Below are positions 26,101 through 33,360 of a stretch of 64,000 nucleotides of DNA, piece after piece. The notes under the pieces were generated by a model. The model saw only the letters and a list, made by a program, of their open reading frames with translations. It had not been told where the DNA came from and searched no databases. Source of the DNA: JAOTZA01 sp965224065 (lineage in GTDB: Bacteria; Acidobacteriota; Thermoanaerobaculia; Multivoradales; JAHEKO01); the NCBI GenBank assembly GCA_965224065.1, contig CBDCYF010000005.1, positions 3,162,001 through 3,226,000 of the forward strand, written 5' to 3'. Every line of letters begins with the position of its first letter. Position 1 is the first letter of the stretch. The position numbers and the translations under genes are program-made.

Positions 26101-26570
26101 CGGATCTTCGCGCCGATTTCTGCGCGTTTACCTGGAGCGATCAGGGCCTGGTGGATTCGCTCAAACTGCTCTACGAGGGCTCGACCGAGGATCTCGTCGG
26201 AACACCCACCGGATTCTCGGTGCAGGGTGTGTTCGACTCGCTGGCCTGGAACCAGTGGTGGTCGGCGTCGGTGGACATGACCGGCAGGACCGCATCCCAG
26301 TCGAGCCAGAACAACCCGAACACGCGCTGGGCCAACCCCGCGCCGGTGTTAAAGGACGACGAGGACACCGTGCTGCACCACAAGTATCTGGTGATCGACG
26401 GTCACACTACCAGCGATCCGGCCGTGGTCGCGGGCTCGACCAACTGGAGCCAGAACGGCAATACCATCAACGACGAAAACTTGCTGATCATCCACGACGC
26501 CGACATCGCCGATCAGTTTCTGCAGGAGTTTCACGCCCGCTACTACCAGGCGGGAGGAGCGCTGCCATAA
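23112..26570 (+). CDS. Secreted protein with two lamin-tail domains and four phospholipase-D HKD motifs
   Basis: 1152 residues. A signal peptide covers 1-25. Two lamin-tail domains follow, about 26-150 and 175-310, each opening ISEIAWMGTT and containing DEWIELHNP. After a Gly-rich linker come PLD-like domains from about 337. Four complete H-x-K-x4-D motifs are seen: HNKFLVID at 441, HMKALAAD at 606, HNKFVVLD at 880 and HHKYLVID at 1089. They form two pseudo-dimeric catalytic units separated by a Ca-loop-like DNDHDGLTDEG near 680. PLD superfamily members act on phosphodiesters, as phospholipases, nucleases or transphosphatidylases. The start at 23112 is supported by GGAGG. It is monocistronic. 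Substrate unknown; extracellular nuclease activity is a good guess given lamin-tail neighbours in other families. Confidence 0.9.
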   Translation: MKKARQLVFSMWVLTALLAAVGSAQTVIISEIAWMGTTTSTSDEWIELHNPAGTSVDVTGWTLSAADGTPSITLSGTVAAYGYFVLERTDDSSVPEVTADQIYSGALENGGEVLELRDAASSLIDSVDAWHGGDNATKASMSRISSLGSGTDPANWESSTIGYSAGLGTPGSSNGDVVISEIAWMGTTYSTSDEWIELHNPTANAVTLSGWTLAAVDGTPTIPLSGSIPAGGYFLLERTDDTSVPGVTADLIYSGALENGGEVLQLTDGGSTIIDETDAWHAGDNGSKATMERVVVTAAGTDPAAWGTATAAYDGGLGTPATGVPGGGGGGVGTGSDWYDVFFSDHTNTVLPGSVGPSATAQALIAAIDGAATTIEFALYGVGGSQGVIDALAAASNRGVVVRGVMDNYASGWFPYIDSQTLIDALPSGSVVLDNDDRIMHNKFLVIDDQWVWTGSGNVSDTGIYVEYNSNWSILIDSADLAAAYKTEFEEMYAGSFHDAKTDNTPHTFPPLADGTTIESYFGPSDDAKTNAIIPAIDAATSTLDVRIFYFTEAAIRDAVIAAHNRGVSVRVIVDASSAENEYSVHQDLRDAGVPVKVEDWGGKEHMKALAADGTTVIIGSQNWTISGNTDSDENTLLIANTVLANAFHTDFGLQWNSIPAAWLTADPGAESVDSSGSVADFIDNDHDGLTDEGAPEALNTVSTAQGAINVYFNKSALESTSQGSLANHSVNLEDRLVARIDAATSTVDIATYELNLPGIVDALLAQASAGTTVRMIADAKDYLEGESSNYDLFVMTMERLVRGLDGTVGTGDDVLLFADSPVFAVEDTAKRTAEGLPATPTGFTQQTLTVGSGPRTGYVIALGEKKNSTDYYAPGPQMHNKFVVLDGTWIWTGSWNFTMNGLYGADENRALGILGGNSNHGIEINAPQLADIYIDEFEEMWGSSGSTPDPDAAAFHGRKTDNTLHVVTVGNSTVEVYFSPGDDALSYVRDLVDTTADLRADFCAFTWSDQGLVDSLKLLYEGSTEDLVGTPTGFSVQGVFDSLAWNQWWSASVDMTGRTASQSSQNNPNTRWANPAPVLKDDEDTVLHHKYLVIDGHTTSDPAVVAGSTNWSQNGNTINDENLLIIHDADIADQFLQEFHARYYQAGGALP

Positions 26571-26750
26571 GATCGCCGCGTGCGAGGCGCAGGGGCTCTT
26601 TCGGCTGACCGCGTTGCTGATGCCGATGACGGAGGCACTCGAAGTGATCGTGCCGACGCGGCGGTCGACAATGACGTGAGCGCGGCCGTGCACGGAGCTC
26701 TGGGCTTCACAGATGTCGGGCTCGTACGTTGTTTCCGCAAAGACCTGTAG
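26571..26750 (+). pseudogene. Remnant of a GNAT acetyltransferase, AAC(6')-like C-terminus
   Basis: Directly after the HKD protein, one frame ends VDNDVSAAVHGALGF, then TDVGLVRCFRKDL and TAG at 26748. This closely resembles the C-terminus of aminoglycoside 6'-N-acetyltransferase-type GNAT proteins (LDN...H.ALGFEE...V.FRK.L). Another frame just upstream reads KIAACEAQGLFRL, a GNAT-like helix, so the gene appears deleted at the 5' end and frameshifted. No start codon or complete acetyl-CoA loop is present. Confidence 0.55.
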
Positions 26751-26762
26751 GCCGCGGGTTCC

Positions 26763-27125
26763 TCAGAACGGCTTGTAGAGCGCCAAGTAGCCGGCGATCG
26801 CACCCAGGATCGGCAGCAGGACCAGCAGCGCCTTGCCCCACTCCGGCTTGCGGTAGGGCAGCAGCGCCAGTATGCCGATGACAAACCAGAGGGCGATCTT
26901 GGCGACGACCCAGCCCGAGAACCCCACGCCGAGCTTGGCCAGCATCCCAAAGCCGCTGACCAGCGCCACCACCAGGCCCAGACCGTGCAGCGCGCCGATC
27001 AAGCCGCGAACCTTATTGTCCGCCTTGGTTCCGCCGTTGGCCGCGTAGAGCGCCACGCCTCCTCCGACGGTGAGCAAGAAAAGAACAGCCAGGACGTGCA
27101 GGACCTTATAGAACAACAGAGACAT
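26763..27125 (-). CDS. Small membrane protein, four helices
   Basis: 120 residues. Four hydrophobic segments (about 8-28, 40-62, 66-88 and 98-116) with short loops and a Lys-rich second loop (NGGTKADNKVRG). The pattern resembles small SirB2/CopD-like membrane proteins found in many bacteria, but no diagnostic residue is visible. The ATG at 27125 has GGAGG-like purines just upstream. It stands alone between the pseudogene and the repeat near 27.2 kb. Function unknown. Confidence 0.72.
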   Translation of the reverse strand: MSLLFYKVLHVLAVLFLLTVGGGVALYAANGGTKADNKVRGLIGALHGLGLVVALVSGFGMLAKLGVGFSGWVVAKIALWFVIGILALLPYRKPEWGKALLVLLPILGAIAGYLALYKPF

Positions 27126-27160
27126 CGGACTTCCTCCAAAAACCGCGTTACTGCGACTCC

Positions 27161-27210
27161 GGCCGCCGGGGCGCCGGGCTTAACGGCCGGCAGGGGCGCC
27201 GGCCGCTTCA
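27161..27210. repeat. Partial copies of the 74-bp repeat's second hairpin
   Basis: CGGCCGCCGGGGCGCCGG at 27161-27178 and CGGCCGGCAGGGGCGCCGG at 27185-27203 are two adjacent degenerate copies of the CGGCCGsCAGGGGCGCCGGCC hairpin seen at 22.7-22.9 kb. They lie between the small membrane protein and the LD-carboxypeptidase 3' end. Confidence 0.65.
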
Positions 27211-27249
27211 ACAAAGATCTCAGACCCCGGCCCAATTGTTGCCGGGCCT

Positions 27250-28335
27250 CTATTCTGTCACCGCGCTTTCGGGAATCTCTATCCTTTTTTTGTCGCAGTC
27301 GATGCGGACACGGATCCCCACCGGCAGCACCATCATCGGATCGGTGTGGCCGAAATCCATCCGGGTGACGATCGGTAGGGAGTGCAGCCCCGTCTCCTCG
27401 CTCACCACGCGGATCAAGGCTCGGTCGTAGGCCTCAAACTCGTCCGGTGGCACGCCGCCTCCGGGCCGGCCAAAGAGAATTCCGGACAGCCGATCGAGGA
27501 GACCCATGGCGGCGTAGCTCCGCAGCGCCTGTTCCAGAACGGCCGGCGGCGGGGCTTCCTCCGAGGTCTCGAGAAACAGGACCGCGCCGTCCCAGAGATC
27601 CGGACCCGGCCACACGGCCGTGCCACGTAGAAACTCCACCACTTCCAGGCAGCCGCCGATCGATCGTCCAGAGTGGACCCCCTCGCCTTGCAGGAACCGC
27701 CAGGGCTCGGACGGCTCGAGCTTGCGCTTGACGCTCTGGTTCTCGGGGTCGGCCCAGTCCAGATATTCGACGGTCCAACCGTCGGTGTTGGGCTCCAGTC
27801 GACCGACGGGCTTGGTGGAGCACAAGGTGCGTTGCACCGACCGGGCCATATAGGGAAAGACACCGCCGTTCTCGCCAAAGCCGGCCATGATCGACGGACC
27901 GTAGAAGGAAACCAAGCCGGCCTTCAGACAGGCGAAATGAAGAACGGTGGTGTCGGAGTAGCCCAGCAGGATTTTGGGGTGGGATCGCAAAACGTCGAGG
28001 TCGAGATGAGAGAGAAGGCGAATGGAGTCCTCGCCGCCGATGGTCGAAACGACGGCATCGATCGACTCGTCGGCAAAGGCGTCCATCAAGTCGCGGGCGC
28101 GGGCCTCGGGGTGTTCGGCGAGCCAGGCCGGGTCGGCCAGGGTATGGGGCATCTCGACCACCTCCACCCCCAGCAGGTCCTCGAGCTGACGCTTGCCGGC
28201 CCGGTAGCGGTGTGGAAACTGGCCCGGACCGCCCCAGGAAAGGGTGACGGCCGCAACGCGGGCACCCTTTTCGAGCTGCTTTGGCTTGATCAGACCCACG
28301 GCCGGCAGGATACACGGGCGGCACGGCTCCTTCAT
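27250..28335 (-). CDS. LD-carboxypeptidase / MccF-like serine peptidase (S66)
   Basis: 361 residues from ATG 28335; a GTG at 28299 (VGLIKPKQLEKG) gives a more usual N-terminus. S66 enzymes cleave L,D-bonds in murein tetrapeptides or detoxify microcin C-type peptidyl-adenylates. The nucleophile Ser is in GYSDTT (127 from the ATG), the catalytic Glu in LFLETSEE, and the His in DFGHTDPM. The extra FGENGGVFPYMARSVQRTL segment and long insert place it nearer the MccF branch than LdcA. It has no signal peptide. It is divergent from the propeller gene at 28427. Confidence 0.87.
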   Translation of the reverse strand: MKEPCRPCILPAVGLIKPKQLEKGARVAAVTLSWGGPGQFPHRYRAGKRQLEDLLGVEVVEMPHTLADPAWLAEHPEARARDLMDAFADESIDAVVSTIGGEDSIRLLSHLDLDVLRSHPKILLGYSDTTVLHFACLKAGLVSFYGPSIMAGFGENGGVFPYMARSVQRTLCSTKPVGRLEPNTDGWTVEYLDWADPENQSVKRKLEPSEPWRFLQGEGVHSGRSIGGCLEVVEFLRGTAVWPGPDLWDGAVLFLETSEEAPPPAVLEQALRSYAAMGLLDRLSGILFGRPGGGVPPDEFEAYDRALIRVVSEETGLHSLPIVTRMDFGHTDPMMVLPVGIRVRIDCDKKRIEIPESAVTE

Positions 28336-28426
28336 GGAGGATGCTGAGGGCACCGTCGCGGGATCGGCCCTGGCAGCGAGCTTGCAGCGGCAGATGCGAG
28401 GTTCGCCTCGTAGGAAGAGGAGAGGT

Positions 28427-29614
28427 ATGCAGACAGCTAGGAAGGCCATCGTGCCGTCGAACCGCCGTCCGGTGCTTGGGACGGCCGCCGCCTTTTCAGG
28501 ACCGATTCTCGCGCTGGCGCTCGGCGCGGCGGCCCAGGAAGCGCCCGGGCCGGGAACCATCGAGCCGGCCGCGCCACGGCTTTTGGTCGAGGGCGCGCGT
28601 ACGGTCGACTGGGCGCCAAAAGGCGACTGGATTGCCTACGACCGGCTCGATCACCGAGGTTTTTCGCAGCTCTACGTCGCCCGCCCCGACGGCTCGACCG
28701 AGCGCTGTCTGACGTGTGACCACTACCCGTTGCGCAAGCACCATGCCGCCAGCCCGGCGTGGCACCCCTCGGGCCGGTACATCGTGTTTGTGCTCGAGAG
28801 GCCGGTCAACCTCGGCGGTGAGCCGCTACCGTTCCGATCGGTGCCGGGTGGCAACCGCGGTTCCGACCTGTGGGTGATTACACTCGACGGCAAGGTCTAT
28901 TGGAACCTTACCAACCGGGCCGACCGGGGCGGACGGGTGCTCTCGCCCCACTTCTCGCACGAGGGGGATCGGCTGGTCTGGAGCGAGCGGCTCGCGGCCG
29001 GCGGAGGCGCCTGGGGCCGCTGGAGCCTCCAGGTTGCCGAGTTCGGCGTCAAAAGGGGCGTGCCGCGGTTGCGCAAGGCGCGTTCGTTTCGCCCGGGGGA
29101 GCGACCGAGGTTTTGCGAGGCCAGCGGTTTTACCCCCGACGATCGAGGGCTGCTCTTTTCCGCCAACCCGGACCCCGGCCAAAACGAGGCGACACTCGAT
29201 CTTTTTGTATTGCGTCTCGAGACCGGGGAGATCGCGCGGCTCACCGACTCGACCGATCTCGATGTTGCCGCGCGCTGGGCACCCGACGGCCGCCATCTGG
29301 TGTGGGCATCGAACCGGGATCTTCGGATACGCAAATCAATATACGAGCGCAGCGACCGGCAAACCGCGACCCCCCTCGATCTCTGGCGGATGCGCACCGA
29401 CGGAACCGGTAAGGAGCGCCTGACGTGGTTCAACGACGCGACCTCGCCCGGGTACTACGGCCGGGTGATGGTCGGCGCGCCCGTTTGGAGCCGGGAAGGC
29501 GACCGAATGATCGTGCCGGTCGTGCCGGTCGACGGTGGCTCGGGTGGGGGGCTTTTTCTGCTCGAGCCGGCCCCAACGGGCCCGCGCAGCGGTCCGCCCA
29601 CCGGGGTGGAGTGA
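28427..29614 (+). CDS. Secreted TolB/PD40-type beta-propeller protein
   Basis: 395 residues. A long basic leader with RR (about 1-37, ending GAAAQE) suggests Sec or possibly Tat export. Repeated PD40/WD-like blades follow: VDWAPKGDWIAYDRL, PAWHPSGRYIVFV, PHFSHEGDRLVWS, GFTPDDRGLLFSAN, ARWAPDGRHLVWASN and PVWSREGDRMIVPV. A CLTCDHYPL pair of Cys sits near the first blades. Such proteins bind ligands or peptides in the periplasm. GAAGAGGAGAGG precedes the ATG. The next gene begins 1 bp after its stop, so the two are an operon. Confidence 0.82.
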   Translation: MQTARKAIVPSNRRPVLGTAAAFSGPILALALGAAAQEAPGPGTIEPAAPRLLVEGARTVDWAPKGDWIAYDRLDHRGFSQLYVARPDGSTERCLTCDHYPLRKHHAASPAWHPSGRYIVFVLERPVNLGGEPLPFRSVPGGNRGSDLWVITLDGKVYWNLTNRADRGGRVLSPHFSHEGDRLVWSERLAAGGGAWGRWSLQVAEFGVKRGVPRLRKARSFRPGERPRFCEASGFTPDDRGLLFSANPDPGQNEATLDLFVLRLETGEIARLTDSTDLDVAARWAPDGRHLVWASNRDLRIRKSIYERSDRQTATPLDLWRMRTDGTGKERLTWFNDATSPGYYGRVMVGAPVWSREGDRMIVPVVPVDGGSGGGLFLLEPAPTGPRSGPPTGVE

Positions 29615-29615
29615 G

Positions 29616-31448
29616 ATGAAGCTCGCTCCCACCCCGAGGCACGCCCCGAGTGTGTGCCTCGCCCTGCTGACTCTGGTGGCGGCTTGGGGCGTCGCGCAGC
29701 AGGCTCCGTTCACCGAAGAAGAGCAAGTGACCGCGGTCGACGTGCTGATCGATCGGAAAGCGGTGCGGCCGGATGGCAAAGTTCGTGAGCTGCCAAAAGA
29801 GATCGACGGGGCAGAGCTTGAGGTTCAGGTGGATGGCGTGTCCCGGCCGATCGTCGGCTTTCTGGACCCGGCACGGGAGGACGTGGCACACGGCGAGCCC
29901 TGGACACTGGTGCTCTACTTCGATCTTGCTTCCTCGGCAACCAGCTCGGCGCGTTGGGCGGCCGGCGTGCTGGGCCAACTCGTGCCCGAGTTGACGTCTC
30001 TGGGGAGCGTCGAGATCGTGGTGGCCGATCCCTGGCCACGGCGCCGGCTGGCGCCGACTCGCGACTCGGGTTTGCTCGCCGAGACCCTTTCCGGGCTGAT
30101 GTTGGACCCGTCGGGAACCACCGAGATCCTCGCCAACCGCGCCACGTTTCTGGAGGCCTTGCCCGCCGGCTCCGGGCTCTCGGCGACCGAGTTGGTCGGC
30201 GGACTAACCGGAGAGGAGATCCGACTGGCAACGCGTGGCCTCGACGGCTTGCAGACCGCGCTGGCGGAGAAGGGGGACGCGGCTTCCGGACGCGTGGTCT
30301 TCTGGGTGAGCGACGGTTTCGACCTGGAGCCCGCCGGGTTCTACCGGCGCCACCTGGGGTTGGCGTCGGATTCGCCGGCCGACCCGAGGCTGGGTGAGCG
30401 TACGCGGGAAGCGGCTGAGACGGTGGCTGGCTACGGCTGGGTCGTCGTCCCGGTGGTGGCCCCGGCACGCGATCCGGGCCTGGTCACGGGGCTGCGGATC
30501 GGGAAGTGGCGTTTCACCAGCTTTGTTCCGCCTCCAGGCACAGGCGTCGGAGGCACGCTCGTCCGCGAGCACCAGCGGGAGCCTGAGACCGCCGAAGCGT
30601 TTTTGGAGCTCGGCCAGGTGAGGCTCGAGGCCGGGGAAGCCGAGGCCGCCGAGGAGGCTTTCGAGCGGGCGCTCTACCATTTTGCTGGCGATCCTCGCAC
30701 CGCGGTGAAGCAGGCCGTGGCGAAAGTGGGGCTGGGAAGCTCCCTTCTGGCCCAGGACAAGCGAGAGCAAGCGCGGGAGGCCTTTGAGGACGCGGTGGCG
30801 CTCGATGGAAAATGGGCCGATCAGTATCCCGGCGCGCGGGCCGCCTTTGCGCAACCGGTCGCGCCCCTCGAGGTACTGGCGGAGGAGACCGCCGGGGCGG
30901 TGGTCCGCGACCTCGAAACGCTGAAAGAAGCGGTCGACGGGCTGGGTCGCCGCCTACGGCTCACGTATCAGATCGAGGGAGTCCCCCGTGGGGTCAACCT
31001 GCCGCTCGAGGTCAAGCTCGCCGAAAGCGACCTGCGATTGCGGTTCCCGCGCTGGACTCGTTCGGGGACCCCCGACACGATGGCGGCCGCGCGCGCCCGG
31101 CGTGTGTTGGGTGGAGACTGGCTCGAGGGCGACTTCGAGCTGTGGGTCGAGCTGGTCTCGGAGACCAGTCCCGGAGAGCCAGCCGAGCTCGTCCTCGAGC
31201 TGGATCTGTCATCCCAGCCGCTGTTGCGAGAGGACTTGCCGCGCTCGTTTCGCCTCACGGTTGGTCAGGGCGGCCCGGAGAAGCAGACGGTTCGCCACCA
31301 GAGGCTAGATCTCGACCTCGGCCCGGGAGAGACGACGTGGATGTACCGGCTCCCCGCTTCCGATCTCGGAGAAGACGACTGGGTCGCCGTCGTGGTCGAG
31401 GATCTGGGATCGGGCGTGTGGAGCGCGGGGTGGCTCGAAGGCAGCTGA
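29616..31448 (+). CDS. Secreted VWA-like protein of the acidobacterial type with TPR repeats
   Basis: 610 residues. A signal peptide covers about 1-27. A VWA-like domain follows, with LVLYFDLASSATS replacing the MIDAS DxSxS and GRVVFWVSDGFDLEP its later strand. A TPR stretch (AEAFLELGQVRLEAGEAEAAEEAFERAL and the next hairpin) lies at about 330-420, then a C-terminal beta-rich region. Acidobacteriota encode many secreted proteins of this 'VWFA-related' kind, which supports the phylum call. It is coupled to the propeller gene. Its stop lies 13 bp from the convergent gamma-glutamyltransferase stop. Role unknown, probably extracellular adhesion or complex assembly. Confidence 0.8.
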   Translation: MKLAPTPRHAPSVCLALLTLVAAWGVAQQAPFTEEEQVTAVDVLIDRKAVRPDGKVRELPKEIDGAELEVQVDGVSRPIVGFLDPAREDVAHGEPWTLVLYFDLASSATSSARWAAGVLGQLVPELTSLGSVEIVVADPWPRRRLAPTRDSGLLAETLSGLMLDPSGTTEILANRATFLEALPAGSGLSATELVGGLTGEEIRLATRGLDGLQTALAEKGDAASGRVVFWVSDGFDLEPAGFYRRHLGLASDSPADPRLGERTREAAETVAGYGWVVVPVVAPARDPGLVTGLRIGKWRFTSFVPPPGTGVGGTLVREHQREPETAEAFLELGQVRLEAGEAEAAEEAFERALYHFAGDPRTAVKQAVAKVGLGSSLLAQDKREQAREAFEDAVALDGKWADQYPGARAAFAQPVAPLEVLAEETAGAVVRDLETLKEAVDGLGRRLRLTYQIEGVPRGVNLPLEVKLAESDLRLRFPRWTRSGTPDTMAAARARRVLGGDWLEGDFELWVELVSETSPGEPAELVLELDLSSQPLLREDLPRSFRLTVGQGGPEKQTVRHQRLDLDLGPGETTWMYRLPASDLGEDDWVAVVVEDLGSGVWSAGWLEGS

Positions 31449-31461
31449 CCGCTAGCCGCTC

Positions 31462-33351
31462 CTACCAGGCCACCCCGTAGTCTTCACCAAAGTCGCTGGC
31501 GCCGCCCCACATGGTCCCGTGCTCGCGGTCGAAGACGATCGCGGTGATGGGGCCCGAGGTGCGCTGGCGCGTTTCGACGCGATAGCCCATCGCTCGCAGC
31601 TTGCGCCTGACCCAATCCGGCACGTCATCGCGCAGCCGCAGTCTCCCCGGCTCGGCCTTGTGGGCGCCAAACGAGCTCTGCATCTGGTAGCTGGTGATGT
31701 TGGCGGCCTCGGCGGCCTCCTGGGCGTTCATTCCGAACTCGACCACATTCAAGAAAAACTGCAAAAGGTTCTGGTCCTGGGTATCGCCGCCCTGGACCGC
31801 AAAGGAAGAATGCGGTTTACCGTCCTCAAGTGCGATCCCGGGTGTGAGGGTCGCCCGTGGCCGCTTGCCGGGCTCGGGGAGGTTGTAGGGGTTGAGCCGT
31901 TCATCCAGCACAAAGCTCTGCATCCGCTGCGAGAGACCGATACCGGTACGGCCGGCGATGACCGCGGGGATCCAGCCGCCGCTCGGGGTCACCGAGACCA
32001 CCCAGCCGTCGGCGTCGGCCGCCTGGATCGAGGTCGTACCGGCGACGAAGGCCTCCTCGTCGGTCATTTGAAACGACTGCTGGAAGCCCGCCTCGCCTTC
32101 CGCGCGTGCGGCCGGCGGAATCGGGGTCCACTTTTCGAGCAAGTCGAGAAACGGGTTGTCGCCGTCCTGAAAACGGTAGGGATCACCGGGCTTGGTGTCG
32201 GCGTTGTTGCGCTCCCAATCGATGGTCTCGAAACGGCTGCGGGCGTACTCTTTCGACAGCAGACCGGCGATCGGCTCTTCGGGTGGGTAATACGGGTCGC
32301 CATAGTAGAAATCGCGGTCCGCGAAGGCCAGGTTCATGGCCTGGTAAAGCGCGTGGATATAGGCCGCGGAGTTGTAGCCTAGCTTCCGGAGGTCCAGGTT
32401 CTCGAGGATGTTGAGCGCCTGGAGCATCACCGGGCCCTGGACCCAATGGGTGAGCTTGAAGACGTCGATCCCGCGATAGGTGGTCTTGACCGGCTCTTCG
32501 AGCCGGACTCGCCAAGCGTCCAAATCCTCGAGGGTGATCAGGCCGCCCTGCTCCTGGACGCTGCGGACCAGCTCGCCGGCGATGTCGCCCCGGTAAAAAC
32601 GATCGTAGGCTGCCTGGATCGCCTGCTTGCGGTCCTTCCCGGCGGCGAGCGCCTCGGCCTCGGCCGCGACCAGCTTGCGGAGCGTCGCCGCTAAATCCGG
32701 CTGCCGAAAGATCTCACCCGGGTGGGGTGCGGCTCGCTGTGTGGGATGGTCCTCGTCGAGATGGGGTAGAAAGACCTTCTTCGAGTACGGCCACTGGGCC
32801 AGCATTTCCCGCCGCCGCTCCATGTTGTCGGCCTGCGATTTTTCAATCGGATAGCCGTCCGCCATCTGAATGGCGGGCTCGAGGACCTCGGCGAGGCTCA
32901 TAGTTCCGAACTCGGCCAGCATCACCATCAGCCCGCCGGGGGTCCCCGGCGTGACCGCGGCGAGTGGCCCGAACTCGGGTGGGTAGAGAAAGCCGCGCTG
33001 GCGAAAAAACTCCACCGTCGCCCCGGTGGGGGCGACCCCGAGGGCGTTGACGCCGATGACTTTTTGGGTCTTTGGGTTGTAGATTAGCGCCTGGGTCTCG
33101 CCACCCCAGCCCAGGGTGTCCCACATCGTCGAGGTCGCGGCCAGCATGGCGCAGGTGGCGTCGACGGCGTTGCCGCCGCGCGCGAAGATCGTGGCCCCGG
33201 CGGTTGCCGCCAGGGGCTTGCCGGTGATTGCCATCCAGTGCTTGCCGTGGAGTGCCGGCTTGTTGGTCGTCCTCTGGGCGCGAGTTGGGACGACCGCTAA
33301 AAGGCTTGCCACCAGGGCGGTCGCTGTCAGTCGGGCTGCTTGACGGTACAT
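31462..33351 (-). CDS. Gamma-glutamyltransferase (exported)
   Basis: 629 residues. Transfers or hydrolyses gamma-glutamyl groups, for example of glutathione, in the periplasm. A signal peptide covers about 1-25. The large-subunit part has GNAVDATCAMLAA and GGETQALIY. Autocleavage is expected before Thr440 in GTTSIQAADADG, equivalent to HTSHLSVVDADG of the family. GGWIPAVIAGRTGIGLSQR and TLTPGIAL mark the small subunit. The third position of TTS lacks the usual His, an atypical but known variation. The stop of the upstream amidohydrolase lies 9 bp before, so they form one operon. Confidence 0.88.
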   Translation of the reverse strand: MYRQAARLTATALVASLLAVVPTRAQRTTNKPALHGKHWMAITGKPLAATAGATIFARGGNAVDATCAMLAATSTMWDTLGWGGETQALIYNPKTQKVIGVNALGVAPTGATVEFFRQRGFLYPPEFGPLAAVTPGTPGGLMVMLAEFGTMSLAEVLEPAIQMADGYPIEKSQADNMERRREMLAQWPYSKKVFLPHLDEDHPTQRAAPHPGEIFRQPDLAATLRKLVAAEAEALAAGKDRKQAIQAAYDRFYRGDIAGELVRSVQEQGGLITLEDLDAWRVRLEEPVKTTYRGIDVFKLTHWVQGPVMLQALNILENLDLRKLGYNSAAYIHALYQAMNLAFADRDFYYGDPYYPPEEPIAGLLSKEYARSRFETIDWERNNADTKPGDPYRFQDGDNPFLDLLEKWTPIPPAARAEGEAGFQQSFQMTDEEAFVAGTTSIQAADADGWVVSVTPSGGWIPAVIAGRTGIGLSQRMQSFVLDERLNPYNLPEPGKRPRATLTPGIALEDGKPHSSFAVQGGDTQDQNLLQFFLNVVEFGMNAQEAAEAANITSYQMQSSFGAHKAEPGRLRLRDDVPDWVRRKLRAMGYRVETRQRTSGPITAIVFDREHGTMWGGASDFGEDYGVAW

Positions 33352-33360
33352 TGTGTTCTC

